From: Myxococcales bacterium
Lineage (GTDB): Bacteria; Myxococcota_A; Polyangia; Polyangiales; Houyiibacteriaceae
Assembly (NCBI GenBank): GCA_029861865.1
Contig: JAOTYL010000002.1
Location: 584,030-648,029, forward strand
Reading direction: 5' to 3'
Length of the DNA: 64,000 nucleotides
Of the stretch, positions 43,529 to 52,480 are shown in pieces; the first letter of the stretch is position 1; each line of letters starts with the position of its first letter. Position numbers and translations under genes: made by a program. The notes beneath the pieces were generated by a model, which saw only the letters and a program-made list of their open reading frames with translations, ran no database searches and was not told the origin of the DNA.

Positions 43529-44725
43529 GTGGGCTCACGAAAAGATCGCGACTCGACGTACTTGATCAAGAACGCACCACCCGACCGGGTGGATGCGCCA
43601 AGCCCAAGCACCGCACCCGAGTCCAATCCTTCGAGCGAGCGCTGGCGAACGTCGAACCCGCCACCCGGTGAAAGCCTCGAGGCCAAATGGTGGCCCGACG
43701 AAGGGCTTGGGAAGGCGTTTCGTAGGTGGACCGATATCCCGCCAGCCGGTGGCGACAGCGGGCGTTCGGTGGCGCTCAAGTTCTTGGTCGAACAGCTCCA
43801 TGTGACCGGTCTGACAGCCGTCGGAACGGCTCCGCGTACCGCCCTGCCCTCGGCCGCGCCCCCCGACTTCTCCTCGCGCGTCAAAGTCATGGTCACGCGG
43901 CTCGGCATGCACGGCCCCAACGAAGAAGCCCCCGACCATCAGGCGCTGCTCGGCCTTGGGGAAGAAGTGCTCCCCACCCTGCAAGAGCTTTTCCCCGGAC
44001 GGCTTTGGTTCAGCCGCTGGGAGCCCCACGTGCAGCCGCCCAAGGGTAGAAGCGTCTCGGGGTTGTGCAGGACCCTGGTAGCGTTCGGCGAGCCTGCAGT
44101 CCCCTATGTCGCCGAGCTCCTGAAATCCGACGATGAAGAGATTCGATACTACGCCGTTCTCGTAGCCGCGGAGCTGCCACACCCGCTCCTGATCGAACCG
44201 CTCGCCGCAGCCCTCTTCGACGACGACCAGGGCGTGTCCCGAAGTGCGCTCTACGCGCTCGAGGTGTTTCAAGGGCTCGAGGGGATCGACAGCCTCAAGG
44301 AATCGCTTCGTGCCCTCGCGACCGAACCGAAGACCGATCAACGCACGCGATTGCTGGCAATGCGGGCGCTCGCCGTGCTTCGAGACCAGGCGTCGGTGGG
44401 AGCGTTGATCCCCGCGCTTTCCGAGCACAGTGTGCTAGGCGAGGCCGCTTGGCGGGTGCTGCGCATGCTCACCGCACAGGATTTCGGGACCGACTCGAAC
44501 GCATGGCGCGCTTGGTGGGACGAAAACAGCCAACGCTCGCGGATTGAATGGCTGATCGCGAGCCTCGACCACGAGGACGAGGAAATCCGCGGGATCGTCG
44601 CGCGCGATCTCGGTCGGCAATCGAAGAAAAAATTCGGCTACCGCGCAGATCTGCCTTCGGAAGAACGCCAAGCGATCCGTGAACGCTATCGTCTCTGGTG
44701 GGCCGCTGAGCGTGAGAACGACTGA
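43529..44725 (+). CDS. HEAT-repeat protein
   Basis: 398 residues without enzymatic motifs. A Pro/Ser-rich N-terminal 60 residues precede alpha-helical HEAT-like units (EPAVPYVAELLKSDDEEIRY, HPLLIEPLAAALFDDDQGVS, ASVGALIPALSEHSVLGEA). The C-terminal part has AWRAWWDENSQRSRIEWLI and a final VARDLGRQS segment, a pattern I associate with HEAT proteins of myxobacteria. Probably a scaffold for protein interaction. GTG start at 43529 without a strong ribosome-binding site; a later start cannot be excluded. Confidence 0.72.
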   Translation: MGSRKDRDSTYLIKNAPPDRVDAPSPSTAPESNPSSERWRTSNPPPGESLEAKWWPDEGLGKAFRRWTDIPPAGGDSGRSVALKFLVEQLHVTGLTAVGTAPRTALPSAAPPDFSSRVKVMVTRLGMHGPNEEAPDHQALLGLGEEVLPTLQELFPGRLWFSRWEPHVQPPKGRSVSGLCRTLVAFGEPAVPYVAELLKSDDEEIRYYAVLVAAELPHPLLIEPLAAALFDDDQGVSRSALYALEVFQGLEGIDSLKESLRALATEPKTDQRTRLLAMRALAVLRDQASVGALIPALSEHSVLGEAAWRVLRMLTAQDFGTDSNAWRAWWDENSQRSRIEWLIASLDHEDEEIRGIVARDLGRQSKKKFGYRADLPSEERQAIRERYRLWWAAEREND

Positions 44726-44728
44726 TGG

Positions 44729-45148
44729 TCAGTCGAGGAGCTGACCCGCGATCGACGACGCGAGCTTGCCATCGATCTGTCCTCGGTGGCGTGCCATCAC
44801 CTCTTTCATGACCTTGCCGAGGTCTTTCTTGCCGGCAGCGCCGAGCTCCGCGACGACCGCGGTGATGGCCTCGCGGGCTTGATCTTCCGTGAGTTGCGTC
44901 GGTAGGTAAGTCTGGATGACTGCGATCTCCGCCTCCTCTTTTTCGGCGAGGTCCTCGCGACCGCCCTCCCGGTAACTCTGAGCGCTGTCCCGCCGAGATT
45001 TCACTGCACGTGAGAGAACCGCTGTCTCATCGGGGTTTTCGAGGGTGAGGAGCTCAGACTTGAGCATTCGCAGGGTCTCTCGGGTGATCTCGTCGCGCGC
45101 CAGCATCGCCTTTTTGAGGTCCGCATTGATCTTCTCGAGCAGTGACAT
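44729..45148 (-). CDS. GatB/YqeY domain protein
   Basis: 139 residues, close to the 148 typical for YqeY. MSLLEKINADLKKAMLARD, LRMLKSELLTLE, EEAEIAVIQTYLPTQLTEDQ and GKVMKEVMARHRGQIDGKLA are diagnostic; this helical domain also forms the tail of GatB, where it touches tRNA. Stand-alone function is unsettled. ATG 45148 gives the family start. Its stop lies 3 bp from that of the convergent HEAT gene. Confidence 0.9.
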   Translation of the reverse strand: MSLLEKINADLKKAMLARDEITRETLRMLKSELLTLENPDETAVLSRAVKSRRDSAQSYREGGREDLAEKEEAEIAVIQTYLPTQLTEDQAREAITAVVAELGAAGKKDLGKVMKEVMARHRGQIDGKLASSIAGQLLD

Positions 45149-45237
45149 CATCGAAGCCTGTGCTCCCATCCGACCTGAGTCTATCGAGATCCCTGTGATT
45201 CCGGCTAGTTGTCCGAAAAGCAGGAAAGATCGGCTTT

Positions 45238-45262
45238 GTAAAACGCCTGTAAACACTTGTTT
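45238..45262. promoter_or_regulatory. TGTAAA direct repeats and AAACA/TGTTT dyad
   Basis: In the 211-bp divergent region between yqeY and the acyl-CoA gene pair, TGTAAA occurs at 45238-45243 and 45248-45253, one helical turn apart. The dyad AAACA-CT-TGTTT covers 45251-45262. A third TGTAAA (45328-45333) overlaps the likely -10 element. This may be an operator for a fatty-acid regulator; no matching regulator is identified. Confidence 0.35.
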
Positions 45263-45303
45263 TTGTTGGGCTTAGGTTGACTTTGAGGTGCGATCAACTC
45301 ACA

Positions 45304-45333
45304 TTGACGCTTCCCGGCTAGTTAACTTGTAAA
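45304..45333 (+). promoter_or_regulatory. Likely promoter of the hydroxyacyl-CoA dehydrogenase-thiolase pair
   Basis: TTGACG at 45304-45309 and TGTAAA at 45328-45333 are 18 bp apart, 26 bp before the ATG at 45360, which has AAAGGA as ribosome-binding site. Confidence 0.45.
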
Positions 45334-45359
45334 TAGCCGAGGCAGCGAAAGGATAAGAG

Positions 45360-46712
45360 ATGTTGTCGGCGAGCACGGCGAGCACAGCAGGGTCGAGTGC
45401 TAAGTCCTCGGACTTACTCAACTCTCGCTCGATCCAACACGTGGTAGTCCTCGGTGCCAATGGCGCGATGGGCGCGGGCAGCGGGGCGCTTTTCACGACG
45501 GCGGTCCCCCGCGTCACATTCCTGGCTCGGACTAAGGAGAAAGCCGACGGCGGGCTGGCCGCGGCGATCAAGATGGTGCGATCGAGCACCGTCGCCAACC
45601 GGGTCGAGACCGGGAGCTATGGCGCGGACTTCGATCGCGCGGTGGCCGAGGCGGATCTCATCTTCGAGGCGGTCACCGAGCAGCTCGACCTGAAGCGCGA
45701 ATTCTTCGAGCGGATCGACAAAGTCAGGCGCCCGGATTCGATCGTTGCGACGGTCACCTCGGGCTTGTCGATCAATTTGCTGGCCGAGGGGCGGAGCGAA
45801 TCGTTTCGAAAGAACTTCCTCGGGCTCCACTTCTTCAATCCCCCAAACGTGATCGTCGGCACCGAGCTCATCGCCGGCAAGGACACCGACCCCAAGCTCG
45901 TGGACTTCATCGACGAATACTGTACGAAGCTCCTCGGTCGGGCGATGGTACGGACCGCCGACACCCCAGGCTTTGCCGGTAACCGCGTCGGTTTCAAAGT
46001 GCTCAATGAGTGCGCCATTCTCGCCGAGGAACACGGCCCGCTCCTGATCGACGAGCTAATTGGCCCCTACACGGGCCGCGCGATGACACCACTCGCAACG
46101 ATCGATCTCGTCGGCTGGGACATCCACCGCGCGATCGTGGAAAACATCTACGAGCTCGCCCCGGACGAGGCGCACGAGACCCTGAAGCTCCCTGAATACA
46201 TGGCGGACCTGATGGCCAAGGGTGTCCTCGGTCGCAAGACAGGCGCTGGGTTCTTCGGCAAAGACGACGCGGGTGAGCCCATCGTGCTCGATCCGAAGAC
46301 GCGAAAGTACACCCAAAAGAGCGCGATTCCACGACCGGAGCTCCCCTTCATTGAGGAGATCTCGGAGCTGCACCGGGTCGGTCGCTACCGTGACGGCATG
46401 CAGGCGTTCGTGGCCGCCACCGGCCCCTACGCGGCAATCGCTCAAAAAGTGATCGCCGGATACATCAGCTACTCGTTCCACCGGGTTGGCGAAGTGACCG
46501 ACGACATTTCGGGCATCGATCGCATCATGGGCTATGGCTTCAACTGGGCGCCGCCGAGCATTCTCGTCGACGTCATTGGCCTGAAGCCGAGCATCCAGAT
46601 GATCGAAAAGGCCGGGCTTCCCGTGCCCCCTGCCCTGACGAATGCCCAAGAGGGCACCATGTTTTTCCGAGACCCACAAGTCAATGTGGGCAAGTTCTTC
46701 GTTGCCGCATGA
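45360..46712 (+). CDS. 3-hydroxyacyl-CoA dehydrogenase (no crotonase domain)
   Basis: 450-residue NAD enzyme of fatty acid beta-oxidation. A short Ser-rich lead is followed by the Rossmann motif VVVLGANGAMGAGSG, then FEAVTEQLDLKREFFERID, LHFFNPPNVIVGTELIAG and TPGFAGNRV. Two C-terminal 3HCDH modules follow (residues about 215-300 and 355-430, the second with GYGFNWAPPSIL). This is the dehydrogenase half of FadB/FadJ-type proteins without the enoyl-CoA hydratase half. The thiolase follows 21 bp later. Confidence 0.92.
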   Translation: MLSASTASTAGSSAKSSDLLNSRSIQHVVVLGANGAMGAGSGALFTTAVPRVTFLARTKEKADGGLAAAIKMVRSSTVANRVETGSYGADFDRAVAEADLIFEAVTEQLDLKREFFERIDKVRRPDSIVATVTSGLSINLLAEGRSESFRKNFLGLHFFNPPNVIVGTELIAGKDTDPKLVDFIDEYCTKLLGRAMVRTADTPGFAGNRVGFKVLNECAILAEEHGPLLIDELIGPYTGRAMTPLATIDLVGWDIHRAIVENIYELAPDEAHETLKLPEYMADLMAKGVLGRKTGAGFFGKDDAGEPIVLDPKTRKYTQKSAIPRPELPFIEEISELHRVGRYRDGMQAFVAATGPYAAIAQKVIAGYISYSFHRVGEVTDDISGIDRIMGYGFNWAPPSILVDVIGLKPSIQMIEKAGLPVPPALTNAQEGTMFFRDPQVNVGKFFVAA

Positions 46713-46733
46713 ACGAAAGGTTTGGTGAATAGG

Positions 46734-47969
46734 ATGGCACAGGTTCCAGAGGTCTACGTTCTCGGCGGGTATCAAACGGACTTTGCCCGCAACTGGAGCA
46801 AAGAGAAGAAACACTTTGTCGCGATGATGCGTGAGGCCGTTTCCGGGGCTCTTGAAAAGACGCAGATCCAGCCGAGCGAAATCGACGTCGCTCACACCGG
46901 CAACTTCGCGGGTGAGCTCTATAGCAAGCAAGGCCACATGGGAGCGTTCTTTTTGGAGATCGACCCCGCCTTCAGCGGCCTTCCCACTTCGCGACACGAG
47001 GCAGCCTGTGCCTCGGGCAGCATCGCGCTTCTCGCAGCTGGCGCCGAGATCGAGGCCAAGCGCTACGACCTCGCATGCGTCGTTGGGGTCGAGCAGATGA
47101 AAACCGTCGGCGCCGGCGAAGGCGGCGACTTCCTCGGCACGGCGGCTTGGTACGAGCTCGAGGCCCAGGGCGTCGAGTTCCCATTCCCCAAGCTCTTCGG
47201 GAAGCTCGGAGACGAGTACGACAAGCGGTACGGGTTGAAGGACGAGTACCTCGCTGGGATCAGCACGATCAACTACGCGAACGCGAAGCTCAATCCAAAC
47301 GCGCAAACACGTACCTGGTACATGAACTACGACCACGCGATGAGCCGTGACGAGTTCAACGGCAACATCGGTGGGCGCATCAACATCTCCGATTGCTCGC
47401 AGGTGACCGATGGTGCGGCAGCCGTGCTACTCGCCTCAGCGGAATACGCCAAGAAGTGGGCGGAGCGCGTCGGTGTGCCACTCGAGTCGATCCCTCGCAT
47501 CAAGGGTTGGGGGCATCACACGGCGCGGATTCGCTTCGAAGACAAGATTGCAGAGAGCGCCAATCACGAGTACGTGCTTCCGCACGTTCGCGCTACCATC
47601 ACCGATGCGCAAAAACGCGCTGGCATTGCCGATAGCGATGGCATTGACGGCATCGAGACGCATGACTGCTTCACGACCTCCGAGTACATGGCGATCGACC
47701 ACTTCGGTCTCACCGCGCCCGGCGAGAGTTGGAAGGCAGTGGAAGAAGGCGCCATCGCCCTGGGTGGCAAGACTCCGATCAACCCGAGCGGTGGTCTCAT
47801 CGGTGCTGGCCACCCCGTCGGCGCGACCGGCGTCCGCCAAGTTCTCGACTCGCACAAGCAGGTCGCAGGCGAAGCTGACAAATACCAAATCGACGGCGCC
47901 AAGAACGTCCAGACCCTGAACATCGGAGGAAGCGGCACGACCAGCGTCAGCTTCATCATCGGCACCTAG
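46734..47969 (+). CDS. SCP2-type thiolase/acetyl-CoA acyltransferase
   Basis: 411 residues. Nucleophile Cys92 in HEAACASGSIAL, ETHDCFTTSEYMA (HDCF, typical of the SCP2 thiolase branch rather than FadA) and GGLIGAGHPVGATGVRQ with the catalytic His. Cleaves 3-ketoacyl-CoA to acetyl-CoA. ATG 46734 is preferred over the TTG and GTG just upstream because of the family start (PEVYVLGGYQTDF). With the preceding dehydrogenase it forms two consecutive steps of acyl-CoA breakdown. Confidence 0.9.
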   Translation: MAQVPEVYVLGGYQTDFARNWSKEKKHFVAMMREAVSGALEKTQIQPSEIDVAHTGNFAGELYSKQGHMGAFFLEIDPAFSGLPTSRHEAACASGSIALLAAGAEIEAKRYDLACVVGVEQMKTVGAGEGGDFLGTAAWYELEAQGVEFPFPKLFGKLGDEYDKRYGLKDEYLAGISTINYANAKLNPNAQTRTWYMNYDHAMSRDEFNGNIGGRINISDCSQVTDGAAAVLLASAEYAKKWAERVGVPLESIPRIKGWGHHTARIRFEDKIAESANHEYVLPHVRATITDAQKRAGIADSDGIDGIETHDCFTTSEYMAIDHFGLTAPGESWKAVEEGAIALGGKTPINPSGGLIGAGHPVGATGVRQVLDSHKQVAGEADKYQIDGAKNVQTLNIGGSGTTSVSFIIGT

Positions 47970-48008
47970 GGGTACACTCCTCTCCCCGACTCCAACCTGG
48001 TGAAACCA

Positions 48009-48024
48009 AACCGCTTCTGCGGTT
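48009..48024. terminator. Small hairpin between thiolase and proS
   Basis: AACCGC-TTCT-GCGGTT, a perfect six-pair stem with a four-base loop, lies 40 bp after the thiolase stop. It is not followed by a T-run, so a terminator role is uncertain. Confidence 0.3.
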
Positions 48025-48066
48025 CGAGGGGTGGAACGCGTCCCTTTGTCCTGCTAGAGCGGCGCC

Positions 48067-49782
48067 ATGCGGTATTCGCGCGCGTTCATTCCGACGCTCA
48101 AGGAAGTGCCGAAGGATGCAACGATGCCGTCGCACATCCTCATGTTGCGGGCAGGATATGCGCGCATGGTGGGGGCGGGGATCTACGAGCTTCTTCCGCT
48201 CGGGACGCGAGTGCTACACAAGATCGAGAAGATCGTCCGGGAAGAAATGGACGCAGCCGGCGCACAAGAGCTCCTGATGCCGACCTTTCTACCTGGCGAG
48301 TACTTCAAAGAGTCAGGTCGTTGGGAGCTCTATGGGCCAACCCTATTGCGCATCAAAGACCGCAAGGGTGGCGAGTACCACCTCGGGCCCACGCACGAAG
48401 AGATCGTCACCGACCTGGTTCGCCGCGAAGTGAAAAGCTACCGCCAGCTGCCGCTCAACCTCTATCAGATTCAGAACAAGTATCGCGACGAGCCCCGGCC
48501 GCGCGCTGGCCTACTTCGATGTCGCGAGTTCATCATGAAGGACGCCTATTCCTTCGATGTATCGGACGAAGCCGCCTTGGCGAGTTATCAACAGATGCAC
48601 GACAGCTACCATCGCATCTTTCAGCGACTCGGGCTCGAGTATCGCGTGGTAGAGGCCGACAGCGGTGCCATCGGCGGCAAGCAGAGTGCCGAGTTCCAGG
48701 TTCTCGCCCAAACCGGGGAAGACTGGATCGTCGCCTGCGACGAGTGCGATTACGCCGCGAACGTCGAGATCGCCCGGCGGGGGCCCGTCGCTGGTGCTGA
48801 GCCGGACCCGTCCAAGATGCTCCCGGTCGAGAAAGTCGAGACGCCGAACACCCACACGATCGAAGAGGTGGTCGCGTTCTTCGGGCCCGACGTCACCGCA
48901 GCCCAGACGCTCAAATCGCTCGTCTATCTGGCAAGTGACGAGATCGTCCTGGCCGTCGTTCGAGGCGACCACGAGATCAACGAGATCGGCCTTGCTCGAC
49001 AGTTGGGGGTCGACGCGTTGCTTCTCGCATCGGACGCGGCGGTCAAGGAGGCCACGAACACGGAGATCGGTTTCGTCGGTCCAGTCGACTTCGGAGGGCG
49101 CATCATTGCCGATCCGGATGCGGTGTCGGTGCTGAACGCGATAACGGGTGCTGGGGAGACCCCCTACCATCTCAAGAACGTCAACCACGGGCGCGACTAC
49201 ACCGCCGAGGTCTTATCGATCCGCCAAGCGACCTCGGGCGACCCATGCCCCAACTGTAACGGCACTCTACAGCTCTATCGCGGCATCGAGGGAGGTCACA
49301 TCTTCGTCCTAGGCACACACTACAGTGACAAGATGAACGCGACCTTCCTCGACGAAGAGGGCGACAGTCATCCGATCGTGATGGGCTGCTACGGAATCGG
49401 CGTGACGAGGCTAATCGCCGCAATCATCGAGCAACATCACGATGAGGAAGGGATTCGCTGGCCGGTGCATGTCGCTCCGTACCAAGTGATCGTGACCCCC
49501 ATAGGCAAGGATGAGGAGCCCCTCACGAAGGCCACCGAGATCTACGAAACCTTGCGCGACCAAGGCATCGAGGCCCTGCTCGACGATCGCTCCGAACGCC
49601 CTGGGGTGAAATTCAAGGATGCCGACTTACTCGGAATTCCACTGCGAATTACAGTCGGTTCGCGCGGGTTGAAGCAAGGCACCGTCGAGCTGAAGAAGCG
49701 CATCGAAGCGGAGTCGGAGGATGTACCCGCCGCCGACATCGTCTCCGCGACGCAAGCGGCGCTGGCCGCTCTCAGGAGCTGA
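48067..49782 (+). CDS. proS: Prolyl-tRNA synthetase (bacterial type with editing domain)
   Basis: 571 residues, normal length. Class II motif 1 region MPSHILMLRAGYARMVGAGI, motif 2 RDEPRPRAGLLRCREFIMKD, motif 3 GCYGIGVTRLIAAIIEQ, and an inserted editing domain (about 225-400) between motifs 2 and 3 that removes mischarged alanine. The C-terminal anticodon-binding domain begins at WPVHVAPYQVIVTP. Plasma-type eukaryote-like ProS lacks this insertion, so this is the true bacterial form. The next small gene begins 4 bp after the stop. Confidence 0.97.
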   Translation: MRYSRAFIPTLKEVPKDATMPSHILMLRAGYARMVGAGIYELLPLGTRVLHKIEKIVREEMDAAGAQELLMPTFLPGEYFKESGRWELYGPTLLRIKDRKGGEYHLGPTHEEIVTDLVRREVKSYRQLPLNLYQIQNKYRDEPRPRAGLLRCREFIMKDAYSFDVSDEAALASYQQMHDSYHRIFQRLGLEYRVVEADSGAIGGKQSAEFQVLAQTGEDWIVACDECDYAANVEIARRGPVAGAEPDPSKMLPVEKVETPNTHTIEEVVAFFGPDVTAAQTLKSLVYLASDEIVLAVVRGDHEINEIGLARQLGVDALLLASDAAVKEATNTEIGFVGPVDFGGRIIADPDAVSVLNAITGAGETPYHLKNVNHGRDYTAEVLSIRQATSGDPCPNCNGTLQLYRGIEGGHIFVLGTHYSDKMNATFLDEEGDSHPIVMGCYGIGVTRLIAAIIEQHHDEEGIRWPVHVAPYQVIVTPIGKDEEPLTKATEIYETLRDQGIEALLDDRSERPGVKFKDADLLGIPLRITVGSRGLKQGTVELKKRIEAESEDVPAADIVSATQAALAALRS

Positions 49783-49786
49783 ACGC

Positions 49787-49960
49787 GTGACCCGTCACGA
49801 GGGCATATACGAGACTCCGAAGTGGCGAACCTTCTGGTTGGGCGTGGGGTTCGTGGTTTTGATCGGAATCGGCGTCATGACCGTCTTGTTGCCGGAGCTG
49901 GAGGACGATTCGACCAAAGAGTCAGCTATCTCACAAGACGACGCAGATACGCAAGAATAA
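49787..49960 (+). CDS. Small single-pass membrane protein
   Basis: 57 residues starting at GTG 49787, with AGGAG eight bases before it inside the proS tail. It has a short polar N-terminus (MTRHEGIYETPKWRT), one hydrophobic helix (WLGVGFVVLIGIGVMTVLLP) and an acidic tail. I do not recognise a family. Coding is supported by the ribosome-binding site, tight spacing to proS and a clean helix. Function unknown. Confidence 0.6.
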   Translation: MTRHEGIYETPKWRTFWLGVGFVVLIGIGVMTVLLPELEDDSTKESAISQDDADTQE

Positions 49961-50035
49961 GGACGACAAACAGCACCAGAGCGGAGCCGGCACCGCGCGC
50001 GCTAGCTGCGAACGGGAGCGACGACAACTCATTCT

Positions 50036-52468
50036 TTGCGCCGCAGCTCACAATTTTGCAATCTTATAGAGAGCGTGACCCATCGCAGACTCAGTGCTGT
50101 CGTGTTCGCATCGGTGCTTGTCTCTTGGGCGCCATCGCCCGCCTACGCGTCACCCGAAGTGCCCATGTGCGTCGCCGATCAAGCGCATCTCGTAGAAGCG
50201 CCGATCAACATAAACCGTCTGAGGATGTCTGCCGTGGACAGTCTGAGGATGTCTGCCGTTGACATGTGTGGCCCGTACGTTGCTCCGATCGCACTCGACG
50301 AGGCGAGCTCAATGTCGAGCCGTGCAGTCGAAGCCTATCGGCAAGCGACTCGGTTGATCGCAGCCACCCGCTATGAGGCGGCGCGACTGAAGTTGGATCT
50401 CGCTGCCCAGGGCCTCCCTCGGATCGCCGACCACATCGCGCTCCGGAGTGCGCGGCTCGAGCTGCTCCGTGACCGGCCGGATCGGGCTGCGATCTTCTTC
50501 GCGGAAGCCACCGAGAGCATTCACGAATCGGTCAGGGTCCAAGCGAGCTTCGGCTACGTGTTCGCGCTTCTTCGAGCCGATGATCCGGCGGGGGAAGAGG
50601 CGCTCCACGACCTCTTGTGGGCCTATCCAGCTCTTCCCGAGCGCGCAGACTTGCTGTTTGAGCACGCCCGGAGCCTCATCCGACAGGAGCGTCACGAAGA
50701 GGCAGCGCAGACACTCCACGGGATCCGCGTCGACCACCCGGGAAGCCATCTCGCGCCCCGCGCTGAGGTCGATCTGGCGCGTCTCTCGCGACTCGGGCAC
50801 CCCACCCCGGAGCTGACCGACGAAGCGCGAGTGAGAATCGCACGAGAGCTCGTGCGCACAGGGCCGCTCGACAAAGCCAAGGTGATGGTCAACGCGCTAC
50901 TCGAGCGACCACTGAAGCCGGAGCAGGACGCCACGGTTCACTACCTCGCGGGCCGGCTGGCTCGCTATGAAGGTCGTTGGCAAGCCGCGGAAACCTACCT
51001 CCGGACTGCGCAAGAACTGCCATCCCCCGACGTCGTGACGACGCGAGAGATCGAAGACCGGGCGAACGACATGGCGCAGGCTGCAACGGCGCGCAAGAAA
51101 GACGCGGCGCTCGCGACGCTCAGTAGACTCAGAGCAGGACGCGCATACGCAGCCATCCCATCGGCGCGGCTCCGGGACATGATCCGGCTCGCCTCCCCTG
51201 CGGGGTTGAAAGAACAGGTCGAAGATATCCTGATGGTCTTGGGCGCGCGTCCGGGTGTCTCATCGAGCACCCTCCTCGATGCGGCGATGGCGGCAGCCGG
51301 GACCGGAGGCGACGGGCTGATCATCGTTCTGCTCAACCGCGTAGCCAAGCAAGACAGCACTCGATATCGGGCGCCTGCGCTCTATCACCTAGGAAGGGCA
51401 CATGAACGTGCAGGACGGCCCGACGAAGCCCGGAGCTACTACGCGAGCACACTCGAAACCGGCGATGATTACTACGCGCTATGGGCCGTCAACGGCCTCG
51501 CGAGGCTCGAAGCCGATAATCGCATCGAGAGCCCAGAAGGGTTCTCGGACCTCGACCGACGCGGCATGCCACGCGCCCCGAAGGCCGCCGACTCCGAGCT
51601 TGCCGGTCAACTGGAGTCGATCGCAGAGTTCCACGGCGCTACCTATCCCTGGATCGGCCGGGCGGCCGATCTCCTCCGCATCGGCGAAAGGGACTCGGCG
51701 ACTGCGGAGCTCTTCGAAGCGTATCTCTCGTGGCGGGATGCGCTTGGTAAGCCTGTGGCACGAGCTGGTCTCGATTCGGTAGCGCGCGCGGACGGACGCG
51801 TACACGAGCCGGTCGCAACAGACGTTCGTGTTGCGCGATCGGGACTGAGCGATCCGGATCGCGCAACCCTCTCTTCGGTGGCTGCTTCGCTCGGTGACAT
51901 GGGAACGGCAGGAGGCTTTGCAGGGCCCAGCTTCATCGAGACCCTACCGCGAGCATACGAATGGCTCGCAGTGCCTGCAGCGAACCGTTACGGTCTCGAT
52001 CCAAATCTCCTGCTCGCAGTCATGCGCGTCGAAAGCGCCTATCAGAAGCACATCGTGTCGTATGCCGGCGCCGTCGGCCTCATGCAGATCATGCCCCGCA
52101 CAGGCCAATTGATCGCGCATGCACTCGGCCATGAGGACTTCTCACCAGCGGACTTGCTCGATCCACGGACCAACTTGGAGTTCGCGGCCTGGTACCTGAC
52201 TTCGTTGATCCGCCGGTTCGACGGGCGCCTGCCTCTCGCCATCGCAGCCTATAACGGCGGCCCGCACAACGTACGCCGATGGATGGAGGTATGCGCCGGT
52301 CAAACCTCGGTCGACGTTTTCCTAGAGCAGATTCCGTTCTCACAGACCCATCGCTACGTACGGCGGGTCTTGGTGAATTATGACGCCTACCGCAAGCAGC
52401 AGGACTTGCCGCCACCGAGATTGTCGGTACGGCTCCCGGCGCAACGCGTCGACCCGCTGTCTTTCTGA
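50036..52468 (+). CDS. Periplasmic lytic murein transglycosylase (Slt70-like)
   Basis: 810 residues. A signal peptide (LSAVVFASVLVSWAPSPAYA) is followed by a long helical repeat domain (about 90-590) like the Slt superhelix, then the SLT domain from about 650: NRYGLDPNLLLAVMRVESAY with catalytic Glu666, GAVGLMQIMPRTGQ, and LAIAAYNGGPHNVRRWM. It cleaves peptidoglycan to 1,6-anhydro products. The start could instead be GTG 50075, which gives a shorter signal peptide. A 24-bp tandem repeat near the N-terminus duplicates eight residues. Confidence 0.9.
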   Translation: MRRSSQFCNLIESVTHRRLSAVVFASVLVSWAPSPAYASPEVPMCVADQAHLVEAPININRLRMSAVDSLRMSAVDMCGPYVAPIALDEASSMSSRAVEAYRQATRLIAATRYEAARLKLDLAAQGLPRIADHIALRSARLELLRDRPDRAAIFFAEATESIHESVRVQASFGYVFALLRADDPAGEEALHDLLWAYPALPERADLLFEHARSLIRQERHEEAAQTLHGIRVDHPGSHLAPRAEVDLARLSRLGHPTPELTDEARVRIARELVRTGPLDKAKVMVNALLERPLKPEQDATVHYLAGRLARYEGRWQAAETYLRTAQELPSPDVVTTREIEDRANDMAQAATARKKDAALATLSRLRAGRAYAAIPSARLRDMIRLASPAGLKEQVEDILMVLGARPGVSSSTLLDAAMAAAGTGGDGLIIVLLNRVAKQDSTRYRAPALYHLGRAHERAGRPDEARSYYASTLETGDDYYALWAVNGLARLEADNRIESPEGFSDLDRRGMPRAPKAADSELAGQLESIAEFHGATYPWIGRAADLLRIGERDSATAELFEAYLSWRDALGKPVARAGLDSVARADGRVHEPVATDVRVARSGLSDPDRATLSSVAASLGDMGTAGGFAGPSFIETLPRAYEWLAVPAANRYGLDPNLLLAVMRVESAYQKHIVSYAGAVGLMQIMPRTGQLIAHALGHEDFSPADLLDPRTNLEFAAWYLTSLIRRFDGRLPLAIAAYNGGPHNVRRWMEVCAGQTSVDVFLEQIPFSQTHRYVRRVLVNYDAYRKQQDLPPPRLSVRLPAQRVDPLSF
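50217..50264 (+). repeat. 24-bp tandem duplication inside the transglycosylase gene
   Basis: Two adjacent 24-bp copies (50217-50240 and 50241-50264) differ at one base (GTGGACA versus GTTGACA) and encode the eight-residue unit LRMSAVDS/M twice. In frame, just after the signal peptide, in a region without recognisable fold. A recent duplication is likely. Confidence 0.85.
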
Positions 52469-52480
52469 TACAACGAGGCA

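Noticed and set aside
46056..47336. A 426-codon antisense frame across the dehydrogenase and thiolase genes
   Set aside because: Shadow of two well-recognised genes, without ribosome-binding site or family resemblance.
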